Positions 55,550 to 64,000 of a stretch of DNA of 64,000 nucleotides are shown piece by piece. The position numbers and the translations under genes are program-made. Where the stretch lies: contig NZ_CP133265.1 in assembly GCF_030915505.1 (NCBI RefSeq), positions 620,001 to 684,000 of the forward strand. Reading direction: 5' to 3'. The DNA is from Neobacillus sp. OS1-2. GTDB lineage: Bacteria > Bacillota > Bacilli > Bacillales > Cytobacillaceae. The notes beneath the pieces were generated by a model. It worked only from the letters and a program-made list of their open reading frames with translations. It was not told the DNA's origin and made no database searches. How positions within the stretch are numbered: the stretch's first letter is position 1; each line of letters starts with the position of its first letter.

Positions 55550-56764
55550 CTATTTGCTTAGTTCGAATGCTGCATGGAGTGCTTCTACTGCTTTAAGCAT
55601 ATTTTTTTCTTCGACGACGGCGGATACTTTTATTTCTGAGGTGCTGACCATTTTAATTTGGATATTATTAGCCGCTAGAACTTCAAACATTTTGGCTGCC
55701 ACCCCCGGATTGGAGATCATGCCGGAACCAACAATGGATACCTTCGCTAATTTATTTTCTGCATCTAGTTGCTCATAGCCTAGCACTTCTTTATTGTCTT
55801 CTAATACCTTCAATGTCTCTAACAAATCATTTGTATGTATCGAGAAAGACAAATTCGCCGTACCACCCTCTGTTGTACTTTGAATGATAATGTCCACGTT
55901 AAGATGATTCTGTGCCAATGTTGTAAATATCGTTGACAGGCTAGTTAGTGAATTGGTAAGCCCCAATACCGTTACCCTAGTAATTTCGTCTTCAAACGCA
56001 ACTCCGCGTACGACTAAATTTTGCTCCATTGTTGCTTCCCCCTCTATGACTGTTCCTTCTATTTTCTCCATACTTGAACGAACCTCAAGCTGAACTTGAT
56101 AGTTCTTTGCAAACTCTACAGCTCTTGGATGCAAGACACCCGCACCCAAATTGGCAAGCTCCAGCATCTCATCATACGACACGGATAATAATTTACGTGC
56201 CGCTTTAACATACCTTGGGTCAGTGGTGAATACCCCGGTTACATCGGTATAAATATCACACTTATCTGCTTTAAGCGCAGCAGCTAATGCTACAGCAGTC
56301 GTATCAGAACCACCGCGGCCAAGGGTGGTAATCTCACCGTCCTCTGTGATTCCCTGGAACCCGGCAACAATAACCACCTTACCATCTGATAACTGGGTCT
56401 GAATGGCCTCCGTGTTAATTTTCGAGATTCTCGCATTTCCATGAACAGGTTCTGTCACAATACCCGCTTGCCAGCCTGTGAAGGAAACCGCATCAAGTCC
56501 TTGTTGATTTAAGGCCATCGAAAGTAAGGAGATGGTCACCTGCTCCCCAGTGGATAACAACATATCCATTTCTCGCTTACTTGGCTGCGAGGATATTTCC
56601 TTAGCCATGCTGACTAGTTGATCTGTAGATTTCCCCATTGCTGAAACGACTACAACGACGTTATTGCCTCGTTCCGTCTCCTCTTTCACACAGGCTGCCA
56701 CATTCAAAATTCTTTCTGCACTGCCAACGGAGGTTCCCCCAAATTTTTGTACAATAAGCCCCAT
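55550..56764 (-). CDS. lysC: Lysine-regulated aspartokinase (alpha subunit; beta made from internal start)
   Basis: 404 residues. Phosphorylates aspartate, the first step to lysine, threonine and methionine. The N-terminal KFGGTSVGS and the kinase core to about residue 240 are followed by two ACT domains (about 262-335 and 342-400). A second start, ATG 56029, stands 7-8 nt after AGAGGGGGAAG and opens the regulatory part alone (159 residues). B. subtilis aspartokinase II makes its beta subunit in this way. A lysine riboswitch precedes the gene. Confidence 0.96.
   Translation of the reverse strand: MGLIVQKFGGTSVGSAERILNVAACVKEETERGNNVVVVVSAMGKSTDQLVSMAKEISSQPSKREMDMLLSTGEQVTISLLSMALNQQGLDAVSFTGWQAGIVTEPVHGNARISKINTEAIQTQLSDGKVVIVAGFQGITEDGEITTLGRGGSDTTAVALAAALKADKCDIYTDVTGVFTTDPRYVKAARKLLSVSYDEMLELANLGAGVLHPRAVEFAKNYQVQLEVRSSMEKIEGTVIEGEATMEQNLVVRGVAFEDEITRVTVLGLTNSLTSLSTIFTTLAQNHLNVDIIIQSTTEGGTANLSFSIHTNDLLETLKVLEDNKEVLGYEQLDAENKLAKVSIVGSGMISNPGVAAKMFEVLAANNIQIKMVSTSEIKVSAVVEEKNMLKAVEALHAAFELSK
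56029..56046 (-). promoter_or_regulatory. Internal ribosome site and start of the aspartokinase beta subunit
   Basis: AGAGGGGGAAG precedes ATG 56029 inside lysC; the product would begin MEQNLVVRG and end with lysC. Confidence 0.75.
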
Positions 56765-56813
56765 GATCTTCTTCCCCTTTTTTTAAGTAATACTATTAAT
56801 TTTCCCCAAACAC

Positions 56814-56848
56814 GCAAAAAAGCAATGAGAAGGGCATCTCATTGCTTT
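56814..56848 (-). terminator. Lysine-riboswitch terminator before lysC
   Basis: AAAGCAATGAGA and TCTCATTGCTTT form a stem followed by TTTTGCG on the minus strand, about 50 bases before lysC. Confidence 0.88.
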
Positions 56849-56874
56849 AAGAACACGAAAATATAAATTTCCGT

Positions 56875-57058
56875 ACACACAATGTAAGATAGCTCTCCAA
56901 GACCAAGGTCTTGACAATCCTGCATTTATTCAATGCAGAACCAGCAAAGAAAGAAATGAGACCTTCCTTACTTCGGCGAACATCCCCTTTCATGATTCAT
57001 CTTCGAAGCTCATCCTTCTCAGAACCATTACTATTGAAGCTCGCACCTCTACCTTCAC
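56875..57058 (-). promoter_or_regulatory. L-box (lysine) riboswitch
   Basis: Minus-strand leader with the conserved L-box pieces in order: AGAGGTGCGAGCTTCA and TAGTAATGG at the 5' end, AAGGATGAGCTTCG, GAAAGGGGATGTTCGCC, a GCTGGTTCTGCATTGAAT segment and TTGGAGAGCTATC closing P1. Lysine binding should favour the downstream terminator and switch lysC off. Confidence 0.93.
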
Positions 57059-57098
57059 TTTAATACGTAAAAAGTGATAGTAAATTAAATTTTCACTT

Positions 57099-57127
57099 AT
57101 TATAGCATGTTCAATTTTTTCTGACAA
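57099..57127 (-). promoter_or_regulatory. Promoter of the lysC leader
   Basis: TTGTCA (57127-57122) and TATAAT (57104-57099) with a 17-nt spacer, just after the uvrC stop. Confidence 0.8.
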
Positions 57128-57130
57128 TCC

Positions 57131-58909
57131 TTACGATTGAAGTTTTTTGATTAATTCTTCCACTACATTGGCTGGGATTCCCAGGGCTCGAAATTCCTCA
57201 ACCGTAGCTTCCTTCATTTTCTTAACCGAGCCGAATTCCTTTAGCAATTGTTTTTTCCGCTTTTCACCAATTCCCGGAATATCATCAAGTAATGAATGAA
57301 AGGCCGACTTCCCGCGAATTTGACGGTGAAAGGTAATCGCAAAGCGGTGAACCTCATCTTGGATCCTTTGCAATAAATAAAATTCTTGGCTGTTCCTTGC
57401 GAGAGGGACAATTTCTAGCGGATTTCCATATAGAAGCTGTGATGTTCGGTGTTTTTCATCCTTCACCAGACCAGCAAGCGGAATATCCAGCCCCAATTCA
57501 TTTTCAAGCACATCTCTTACGGTCTCAACATGTCCTTTTCCACCATCAATGATAATCAAATCTGGGAGTGGCAGTTCATCCTTTAAGGCCCTGGAGTACC
57601 TTCTTCTTGTGACTTCCCGCATGGATTCATAATCATCGGGACCTTTTACTGATTTAATTTTATACTTGCGGTATTCCCGCTTGGTTGCCTTGCCATCGAT
57701 AAAAACGACCATTGCAGAAACGGGGTCTGTTCCTTGAATGTTGGAGTTATCAAATGACTCAATCCGATGCGGAGTGTAAATCCCCAGTAATTCCCCTAGG
57801 TTTTCTACTGCCTTTATCGTTCTTTCCTCATCTTTTTCAATCAAGGAGAATTTTTCATTTAGAGCAATTTTGGCATTTTTAATGGCCATTTTGACGAGAT
57901 CCTTTTTTTGTCCGCGCTGTGGCTGCAGCACTTTCACATCTTCGAGCAGCTGCTCCGCCATTGTTAGTTCTACCTCATCCTGAATCAAAATCTCTTTGGG
58001 CTTGAAATGATTGGCTTTTGTGTAGAATTGACCAAGGAAGGTTAAGATTTCTTCCTCCGGTTCATTGTAGATTGGAAAAGTAGAGACATCCCGTTCAATC
58101 AGCTTTCCTTGGCGGACAAAGAAGACTTGGACACACATCCAGCCTTTGTCAACAGCATAGCCAAAGACATCACGGTCCGTAAAATCAGTCATCGTAATTT
58201 TTTGTTTTTCCATAATCGTTTCAATATGAACAATTTTATCGCGGTATTCCTTTGCTCGTTCAAAATCTAGCTCATCGGCTGCTGCGGTCATTTTCTCAGT
58301 AAGCTCTTTTTTTATTTCTTTATGGCCGCCGTTTAAAAATCGAGAAATATCATCTGTTACTTTTTTATATTCTTCTTCACTAACCTCTTTAACGCAGGGG
58401 CCGATACATTGACCTAAATGATAATAAAAACATGGTCGTCCTGTGGTGAAGTTGTTGCATTTTCGTAGGGGAAACATGCGGTCAAGTAATTTCTTCGTTT
58501 CCTTTGCAGCACCAACATTCGGATAGGGGCCAAAATACTTCCCTTTATCTTTTCGTACTTTTCGCGTTATGACTAGCTGTGGGTGTCTTTCCGCAGTAAT
58601 TTTTATAAACGGGTAGCTTTTATCATCCTTCAGCATGATATTGTATTTGGGATCGTATTTCTTGATAAGGTTTAGTTCGAGTAAAAGTGCTTCTATATTT
58701 GAAGAAGTAACAATGTATTCAAAGTCCTCAATTTCATTAACGAGCCTTAATGTCTTCCCATCATGTGATCCGGTAAAATAGGAACGAACACGATTCTTTA
58801 AAACTTTTGCTTTCCCTACATAAATAATCGTTCCCTGACGGTCTTTCATTAAGTAGCAGCCAGGCTGATCAGGCAGCAGTGTCAGTTTTTGATTAATTAT
58901 CTCATTCAT
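57131..58909 (-). CDS. uvrC: Excinuclease ABC subunit C
   Basis: 592 residues. Makes the dual incisions in nucleotide excision repair. The N-terminal GIY-YIG domain ([24 protein letters not shown], about 17-40), a UvrB-binding UVR motif (about 195-230), the RNase H-like nuclease (DNSNIQG, DGGKGH) and a C-terminal helix-hairpin-helix ([19 protein letters not shown]) are all present. Confidence 0.97.
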   Translation of the reverse strand: MNEIINQKLTLLPDQPGCYLMKDRQGTIIYVGKAKVLKNRVRSYFTGSHDGKTLRLVNEIEDFEYIVTSSNIEALLLELNLIKKYDPKYNIMLKDDKSYPFIKITAERHPQLVITRKVRKDKGKYFGPYPNVGAAKETKKLLDRMFPLRKCNNFTTGRPCFYYHLGQCIGPCVKEVSEEEYKKVTDDISRFLNGGHKEIKKELTEKMTAAADELDFERAKEYRDKIVHIETIMEKQKITMTDFTDRDVFGYAVDKGWMCVQVFFVRQGKLIERDVSTFPIYNEPEEEILTFLGQFYTKANHFKPKEILIQDEVELTMAEQLLEDVKVLQPQRGQKKDLVKMAIKNAKIALNEKFSLIEKDEERTIKAVENLGELLGIYTPHRIESFDNSNIQGTDPVSAMVVFIDGKATKREYRKYKIKSVKGPDDYESMREVTRRRYSRALKDELPLPDLIIIDGGKGHVETVRDVLENELGLDIPLAGLVKDEKHRTSQLLYGNPLEIVPLARNSQEFYLLQRIQDEVHRFAITFHRQIRGKSAFHSLLDDIPGIGEKRKKQLLKEFGSVKKMKEATVEEFRALGIPANVVEELIKKLQS

Positions 58910-58997
58910 TTCCGGCCACTCCCATCCGTCTTTTTTTCTATCTTATAAAATAGTAATGCAAATGGCCATTAAAGGGAAGTGGGATGTTTTTCTTATC

Positions 58998-59036
58998 AAA
59001 AAAAACCTTAACTGGAACAAGCCCAGCTAAGGTTTC
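58998..59036 (-). terminator. trxA terminator
   Basis: AAACCTTA with inner GCTGG pairs with CCAGT and TAAGGTTT, then TTTTT on the minus strand. Confidence 0.8.
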
Positions 59037-59055
59037 ATTTTGTATCTTTGTATAC

Positions 59056-59370
59056 TTAAACGTGCTTTTCTAATACACTTGCTAATGCTTCTTTAGGCTG
59101 GAAGCCGACTACTTTATCAACGACTTCGCCATTTTTCATGACCAACAATGTTGGAATGCTCATAACACCGAAGTTTGCAGCTGTTTGCGGGTTGTCATCC
59201 ACATCAAGCTTCGTAATTTTCACTTTATCGCCCATGTCTGCATCAAGCTCTTCAAGAACTGGTGCAATCATTTTACAAGGTCCGCACCATGGTGCCCAGA
59301 AATCTACAAGGACAAGTCCTGAACCTGTTTCAGCCGTAAAATTTTGATCTGTTACGTGTGAAATAGCCAT
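59056..59370 (-). CDS. trxA: Thioredoxin
   Basis: 104 residues with the redox site WCGPCK (about 29-34) and the cis-proline in SIPTL. General protein disulfide reductant in the cytoplasm. Monocistronic, with a TATACT -10 upstream near 59411-59416. Confidence 0.97.
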   Translation of the reverse strand: MAISHVTDQNFTAETGSGLVLVDFWAPWCGPCKMIAPVLEELDADMGDKVKITKLDVDDNPQTAANFGVMSIPTLLVMKNGEVVDKVVGFQPKEALASVLEKHV

Positions 59371-59489
59371 TTTTTATTTACCCCCTAATAAATACTGAAA
59401 TACTACCCAGAGTATAACATCGATTGAAATAACACGCTAATAAATTGCTCTACTTGTTATTTTCCCTTATTTTAGCCATCATATTCCTA

Positions 59490-59523
59490 AAAATTTAGAA
59501 GCGAGCAGAACACCCTGCTCGCC
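59490..59523 (-). terminator. etfA terminator
   Basis: GCGAGCAG (minus 59522-59515) and CTGCTCGC form an 8-bp stem, followed by TTCTAAATTTTT. Confidence 0.7.
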
Positions 59524-59532
59524 CCATTATTA

Positions 59533-60510
59533 TTATGAATGAACCTTAAGCTTTTTAAACTCTTCTGTTAATAATGGCACAACTTCGAAAAGGTCACCAA
59601 CGATTCCGTAGTCTGCTACTTTAAAGATGTTTGCTTCAGGATCTTTGTTGATCGCAACAATCACCTTGGAGTTTGACATGCCCGCTAAATGCTGGATAGC
59701 GCCGGAAATTCCACAGGCAATATATAAGTCAGGCGTTACAACTTTACCAGTTTGGCCAATTTGTAAGGAGTAATCACAATAGTCGGCATCACACGCACCA
59801 CGGGAAGCACCAACAGCTCCACCTAATACCTGAGCTAATTCTTTCAATGGTTCGAACCCTTGCGCACTCTTAACGCCGCGGCCTCCGGAAATAACCACTT
59901 TTGCTTCACTTAAATCAACACCCTCGCTTGCTTTTCTTACTACTTCTTTAATAATGGCACGAAGGTCTTTAATATCAACAGATAGGGAAGAAACCTCTCC
60001 AGTTCTGCTTTCATCCTTTTCTAAAGGAGCAATGTTATTTGGGCGAACCGTTGCAAAAATCAATCCGCTGGTTACAATTTTCTTTTCAAATGCTTTTCCA
60101 GAATAAATTGGCCGTGTAAACACGATATTTCCGCCGGCTGCTTCAACTGCAGTTGCGTCAGAAATGAGACCCGATGAAAGTTTCCCAGCAATTCTTGGTG
60201 CCAAATCTTTTCCAAGTGCTGTATGACCGAAAACAAGTCCTTCCGGTTTTTCCTGCTCAATAACTGCAAGTAATGCTTGGGCATACCCATCAGATGTATA
60301 TTGATTTAATTTCTCATCTTCTACAATGATAACGCGGTCTGCACCATTTTGGACTAGTTCCGCTCCTAAAGCGCTTACAGCTTGGCCAACTAAGACACCA
60401 ACAACATCTCCGCCCTCAGCAACCGTTTTTGCGGCAGCAATTGCTTCGAAAGAAACATTACGTAATGATCCGTCACGAACTTCTCCTAATACCAATACTT
60501 TTCTTGACAT
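59533..60510 (-). CDS. etfA: Electron transfer flavoprotein alpha subunit
   Basis: 325 residues. Binds the FAD that takes electrons from acyl-CoA dehydrogenases. The C-terminal FAD signature (YIACGISGAIQHLAGM, about 265-280) and SGGRGV are intact. It follows etfB by 42 bases; last gene of the fatty-acid degradation cluster. Confidence 0.97.
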   Translation of the reverse strand: MSRKVLVLGEVRDGSLRNVSFEAIAAAKTVAEGGDVVGVLVGQAVSALGAELVQNGADRVIIVEDEKLNQYTSDGYAQALLAVIEQEKPEGLVFGHTALGKDLAPRIAGKLSSGLISDATAVEAAGGNIVFTRPIYSGKAFEKKIVTSGLIFATVRPNNIAPLEKDESRTGEVSSLSVDIKDLRAIIKEVVRKASEGVDLSEAKVVISGGRGVKSAQGFEPLKELAQVLGGAVGASRGACDADYCDYSLQIGQTGKVVTPDLYIACGISGAIQHLAGMSNSKVIVAINKDPEANIFKVADYGIVGDLFEVVPLLTEEFKKLKVHS

Positions 60511-60552
60511 GTATGTTTACCTCCTGAAAAAACAATTTTTATGTGAATTCGA

Positions 60553-61326
60553 TTAAATTACTTTTGCTTCAGTATGAAGTAGGTGAACAAGTTCTTTAAC
60601 CTGATCATTTAATTCGCCGGCTAAAACTTTTCCTGCTTCTTTTTTGGCTGGCAGATAAATTTCAATTGTCTTAGTTTTCGCTTCAACATCATCTTCATCA
60701 AGGTCAAGGTCATCTAATTCTAATTCTTCAAGCGGCTTCTTCTTCGCTTTCATAATCCCCGGTAATGATGGATAACGAGGTTCATTAAGACCTTGTTGTG
60801 CCGTGATTAACATAGGCAGGCTTGTTCCAATGACTTCAGCATCCCCTTCAACGTCACGGGTAACGGTTACATTTGTTCCGTCAATTTCCAACTTGGTAAT
60901 CGTTGTTACATAAGGGATATTTAATAACTCGGCAACACGCGGGCCAACCTGTCCTGATCCTCCATCGATGGCAACATTTCCGCCGATGATTAAATCTGCC
61001 TCTTTATCTTTTAAGTATTCAGCAAGGATTTTGGCTGTTGTAAATTGGTCACCATTCTCCACATCGTCTTCCGTATTGATTAGAACCGCCTTATCTGCAC
61101 CCATTGCTAGAGCAGTACGCAATTGTTTTTCAGTTTCTTCGTTGCCAACAGAAATAACGGTTACTTCGCCACCATTGGCATCACGGACTTGGATGGCCTC
61201 TTCAATCGCATATTCATCATAAGGATTGATGATAAATTCCGCACCATCCTCATTGATTTTTCCACCGTTCAGCGTAATCTTTTCTTCCGTATCAAAGGTT
61301 CTTTTCATTAACACATAAATGTTCAT
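60553..61326 (-). CDS. etfB: Electron transfer flavoprotein beta subunit
   Basis: 257 residues. Partner of EtfA; binds AMP. The VKRTFDTE opening, NPYDEYAIEEA and the beta-subunit signature (VTRDVEGDAEVIGTSLPMLIT, about 155-175) are present. It lies between fadB and etfA. Confidence 0.97.
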   Translation of the reverse strand: MNIYVLMKRTFDTEEKITLNGGKINEDGAEFIINPYDEYAIEEAIQVRDANGGEVTVISVGNEETEKQLRTALAMGADKAVLINTEDDVENGDQFTTAKILAEYLKDKEADLIIGGNVAIDGGSGQVGPRVAELLNIPYVTTITKLEIDGTNVTVTRDVEGDAEVIGTSLPMLITAQQGLNEPRYPSLPGIMKAKKKPLEELELDDLDLDEDDVEAKTKTIEIYLPAKKEAGKVLAGELNDQVKELVHLLHTEAKVI

Positions 61327-61441
61327 GCTTTTGGTCCCCTCCTATGAAATATTCGAGCATTCGCTCAGTTTGAAAGATTGAGATAATTTTTTAGAAAAAA
61401 ATTTATAAAACTTCTTAAAACAGGAGCCCTGCTTATGGAAG

Positions 61442-62215
61442 TTATTCACCTTTAAAGTTTGGTTCTCTTTTTTCGAGGAAGGCTTGTATCCCTTCTTTGG
61501 CATCGTTTGAAATAAAAACTTTACCAAACAATTCAGCCTCTTTTTTGGTACCTTCGTAAAACTCTTCTGTTTTTGCATAGTTTAATAATTGAATAGCAGC
61601 ACCAATGGAGACAGGGCTTTTCTTAGCAATTTTCCCAGCTAATTGATAAGCCTGTTCCAATACATCGGTTTCTGGAAAAGCTCGGGTGGCCAACCCGTAT
61701 TCTACTGCTTCTAAACCTGTGATGGGCTCAGATGTGAACAACATTTCTGCCGCACGGGCAACACCTACATATTTTGGCAGGCGCTGTGTACCGGCAAATC
61801 CAGGGATTAAACCAAGCTGCAGCTCAGGAAGGCCAAGTTTAGCCGTTTCGCTGACATAGCGGATGTGACAAGCCATAGCAAGTTCCAATCCGCCGCCAAG
61901 TGCTGCACCATGGATTGCGGCAATAATCGGCTTTGGAAACCTTTCCATACGATCAAATAAATCCTGACCAAATTTACCAAGATTAGCGAAATCTCCTGAA
62001 GAAGTGACCGTGGTAAATTCTTTAATGTCAGCACCTGCTGAGAAAAAGCGGCCTTCACCATGAATAACAATCACACGAATCTCACGGTTTGGTTCGATTT
62101 CATCCAGTATCGCCGACAATTCCCTTAAAAGACCTGATGAAAGGGCATTTGCCGGAGGACGCTGAATAGTAATCGTGGCAATACTTTCTTGATACGACCA
62201 TTTTAAATATTCCAA
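61442..62215 (-). CDS. fadB: Enoyl-CoA hydratase/isomerase (FadB/YsiB-like)
   Basis: 257 residues from TTG 62215, 6 nt after AGGGG and 10 bases past the fadR stop. The in-frame ATG 62257 lies inside fadR without a site. Crotonase fold with the oxyanion-hole segments FSAGADIKEF (about 52-61) and HGAALGGGLELAMACH (about 100-115). Hydrates enoyl-CoA in beta-oxidation. In B. subtilis the lcfA-fadR-fadB-etfB-etfA order is the same. Confidence 0.93.
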   Translation of the reverse strand: MEYLKWSYQESIATITIQRPPANALSSGLLRELSAILDEIEPNREIRVIVIHGEGRFFSAGADIKEFTTVTSSGDFANLGKFGQDLFDRMERFPKPIIAAIHGAALGGGLELAMACHIRYVSETAKLGLPELQLGLIPGFAGTQRLPKYVGVARAAEMLFTSEPITGLEAVEYGLATRAFPETDVLEQAYQLAGKIAKKSPVSIGAAIQLLNYAKTEEFYEGTKKEAELFGKVFISNDAKEGIQAFLEKREPNFKGE

Positions 62216-62225
62216 AGTTTTTCCC

Positions 62226-62822
62226 CTATTCTTTTCCTCTTCTGAACCCACAGCCATTAATTAATAGGTGATGAACCGGGGTTGCCAGTTTTATCAAATT
62301 ATACTTTTCCTCGTTCATTACCCATGAGGTAGCGGTTTCATCAATCGTACCGAAAATCATTTGCCGGGCAAGACGTACATCTAGGTCCGGTGAAAACTCA
62401 CCCGTCTCTATGCCTTCGAGTATAATTTTATCAATCACCTGTAGGTACCCTTTTAGAACATTATTAATGCGAAGCCGTAAATCCTTGTTAGATTGGCGCA
62501 ATTCCAACTGGGTCACAATGGCAAGATGGTGATCCTCATAAAGCAAACTGAAATGCGCTTCAATCATCTTTAATAACTTCTCCGCCGCCGTCCCTTTTCC
62601 TGCTATCATTTGATCTATTTTTTCAATGAATGTTCCCATTTTTTCTTCAAAGAGTGAGATGAGGATGTCTTCTTTGTTTTTAAAATAAAGATAAATCGTG
62701 CCATCTGCCACTCCCGCCTGCTTCGCAATTTTCGAAACTTGGGCTTGGTGGTAGCCATTTTCAGCAATAGCGATGACTGCAGCATCAATTATTTGCATGT
62801 ATTTCGGCTTACTTTTTTTCAA
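62226..62822 (-). CDS. fadR: Fatty acid degradation repressor FadR (TetR family)
   Basis: 198 residues from TTG 62822, after AAAGGGGGGGATAGA. The N-terminal TetR helix-turn-helix (AENGYHQAQVSKIAKQAGVADGTIYLYFKNKEDIL, about 19-53) precedes the ligand domain. In Bacillus, FadR blocks beta-oxidation genes until long-chain acyl-CoA binds. A consensus FadR operator overlaps a strong promoter 170-220 bases upstream, so autoregulation is likely. Confidence 0.95.
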   Translation of the reverse strand: MKKSKPKYMQIIDAAVIAIAENGYHQAQVSKIAKQAGVADGTIYLYFKNKEDILISLFEEKMGTFIEKIDQMIAGKGTAAEKLLKMIEAHFSLLYEDHHLAIVTQLELRQSNKDLRLRINNVLKGYLQVIDKIILEGIETGEFSPDLDVRLARQMIFGTIDETATSWVMNEEKYNLIKLATPVHHLLINGCGFRRGKE

Positions 62823-62840
62823 TCTATCCCCCCCTTTGAT

Positions 62841-62973
62841 AGAAAAGCGGAAGCGCCTTGGTCAGGGGCGACAGGCATAAGACGAGACGGCGAGAAGGTT
62901 GCTCTTTAACCTTCTTGACGGATTGGCTTATGACCCAGAGCCCCTAGGCGCTGCAGCTGGACATTTCTCAAAG
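62841..62973 (+). repeat. Dispersed intergenic repeat, copy 2 (long form)
   Basis: Begins AGAAAAGCGGAAG and ends GCTGCAGCTGGACATT with TCTCAAAG, the same ends as 20671-20742. It folds on itself: AGCGCCT/AGGCGCT, GGGGC/GCCCC, CATAAG/CTTATG and AGAAGGTT/AACCTTCT. It lies in the fadR 5' leader between operator and start codon. Confidence 0.72.
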
Positions 62974-62983
62974 TATAAAAAAT

Positions 62984-63015
62984 AAAAATATGAATGAATC
63001 ATCATTCATATTTTT
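62984..63015. promoter_or_regulatory. FadR operator
   Basis: TGAATGA-ATCA-TCATTCA (62991-63008), the FadR box of B. subtilis, inside a longer inverted repeat with 14-bp arms (62984-62997 and 63002-63015). It begins one base past the -10 of the promoter at 63016-63044. Confidence 0.88.
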
Positions 63016-63044
63016 ATAATAGAATCTATCTTCACTTCTGTCAA
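63016..63044 (-). promoter_or_regulatory. Internal promoter of fadR-fadB-etfB-etfA
   Basis: TTGACA (63044-63039) and TATTAT (63021-63016) with a 17-nt spacer; near-consensus SigA promoter between lcfA and fadR. Confidence 0.82.
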
Positions 63045-63120
63045 GAACTTCTGTCAGAAACTTTGGCTACGTATTATCATATATCAGACAAGCCTATCCG
63101 TTCAAAAAAAATTTTCTAGA

Positions 63121-64000
63121 TTAGGCGTGTTTTTGAGCTTCTTCCTCTATTTTTCTCTTTTCCTCTTCAACAAGCATTCTTCTTAAAATTTTTCCTACTG
63201 CTGTTTTGGGCAATTCATCTCTAAATTCATATAGCCGCGGTGCCTTATATGCAGCCAGAAATTTCCTTGCATATTGATTCATTTCATCTCCCGTAACCGT
63301 TGAACCTTCTTTTAGAACAATATACGCTTTAACCGTTTCACCGCGATATGGATCTGGAATGCCTGCTGCAACTGCCTCGAGCACATCGGGATGTTCATAT
63401 AATACCTCTTCAATTTCGCGAGGATAAATATTGTAGCCCCCGGCAATAATCATATCCTTTTTACGGTCGACGACGTAAAAATATCCTTCCTCATTCATAT
63501 ATCCTAAGTCACCCGTATAAAGCCAACCATCATGCAGAACTTCTCTTGTTTCTTCTGGACGATTCCAATAGCCTTTCATAATTTGTGGACCTTTAATGAC
63601 AATTTCGCCAATTTCTCCTACAGGCATGTCTTCACCTGTTTCAATAGAGACAATTTTTGCATTGGTATCAGGGTACGGAACGCCGATACTTCCCTTTACT
63701 CTTTCTACGTCCCACAAAAAATTGGAATGAGTGACTGGTGATGCTTCCGATAACCCATAGCCTTCCACCAGTTTTCCCCCAGTCACCTCCTCAAATTTCT
63801 CCTGTACTTCCAGCGGAAGCGGGGCTGAACCGCTAATGCATGCCTCAATCGAAGATAAATCGTATTTTTTTAAATCAGGATGGTTTAATAAGCCGATATA
63901 AATAGTTGGGGCACCGGGAAATAGGGTCGGGCGCTGTTTATGAATCGTCTTTAACGTTGTCAATGCATCGAATTTCGGCAGTAATATCATTTTGCAAGCC
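63121..64000 (-). CDS. lcfA: Long-chain acyl-CoA synthetase, 5' part outside window
   Basis: C-terminal 292 residues; the frame stays open to the window edge (GCT TGC AAA before Met at 63990), so the start lies beyond 64000. Activates fatty acids to acyl-CoA before beta-oxidation. The motifs YGLSEASPVTH, the core GWLYTGDLGYMNEEGYFYVVDR, the DMIIAGGYNIYPREIEEVL linker and the catalytic lysine in PKTAVGKILRRML are seen. It heads the fad cluster in B. subtilis. Confidence 0.95.
   Translation of the reverse strand, partial: ACKMILLPKFDALTTLKTIHKQRPTLFPGAPTIYIGLLNHPDLKKYDLSSIEACISGSAPLPLEVQEKFEEVTGGKLVEGYGLSEASPVTHSNFLWDVERVKGSIGVPYPDTNAKIVSIETGEDMPVGEIGEIVIKGPQIMKGYWNRPEETREVLHDGWLYTGDLGYMNEEGYFYVVDRKKDMIIAGGYNIYPREIEEVLYEHPDVLEAVAAGIPDPYRGETVKAYIVLKEGSTVTGDEMNQYARKFLAAYKAPRLYEFRDELPKTAVGKILRRMLVEEEKRKIEEEAQKHA

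Overview
The window is chromosomal DNA from an endospore-forming, aerobic member of the Bacillaceae. Three things point there: sporulation and germination genes (spoVID, ysxE, lonB, gerM, gerE), low to moderate GC with strong AGGAGG-type ribosome binding sites, and a gene order that follows the Bacillus subtilis folC-valS ... hemAXCDBL ... lonA-lonB-clpX-tig ... sdhCAB ... etfAB-fadBR-lcfA region almost gene for gene. I cannot fix the genus from this window; Neobacillus, Bacillus or a close relative would all fit. Nearly all host genes are on the minus strand.

Layout. 1-3320: a secreted von Willebrand A protein cut by the window edge and a membrane diguanylate cyclase. 3380-7740: folC and valS, the latter behind a T-box leader. 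7843-10370: a small membrane protein and the spore-coat genes ysxE and spoVID. 10420-17500: the heme operon hemAXCDBL and a divergent ysxD-like membrane gene. 17538-26798: ysxC, lonA, lonB (candidate sigma-F/G promoter), clpX, tig and a TPR protein. 26901-42841: an integrative element of about 15.9 kb in the 3' end of a tRNA-Arg gene. 42786-50580: tRNA-Arg, ysnB, rdgB, rph, gerM, racE, a MarR regulator, a HesB-like protein, a sporulation-type histidine kinase and gerE. 50663-54715: a class D sortase and sdhCAB. 55005-59400: yslB, lysC (lysine riboswitch plus internal beta-subunit start), uvrC and trxA. 59490-64000: the fatty-acid degradation cluster etfA, etfB, fadB, fadR and the 3' part of lcfA, with a FadR operator and promoter inside the cluster.

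The element is the accessory part. A 57-bp direct repeat of the tRNA 3' half marks both ends and a tyrosine integrase lies next to the rebuilt tRNA. It carries a complete type I restriction-modification system (hsdR, hsdM, hsdS), a 693-residue P-loop ATPase with a zinc ribbon and winged helix that I cannot assign to a named family, a truncated YgjP-like metallopeptidase, a serine recombinase, RadC, an XRE repressor with a perfect palindromic operator candidate, and two plus-strand genes of unknown function, one of which may be a replication initiator. Between the small gene after the repressor and that initiator candidate lie 1.1 kb without a convincing gene. This stretch has several long nested helices (candidate large structured RNA or replication-origin structure), four degenerate repeats of about 70 bp, and a 68-nt hairpin. 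I regard it as the most likely place for something undescribed. No relaxase, coupling protein or conjugation gene is visible, so the element probably moves by integrase with a helper or by replication.
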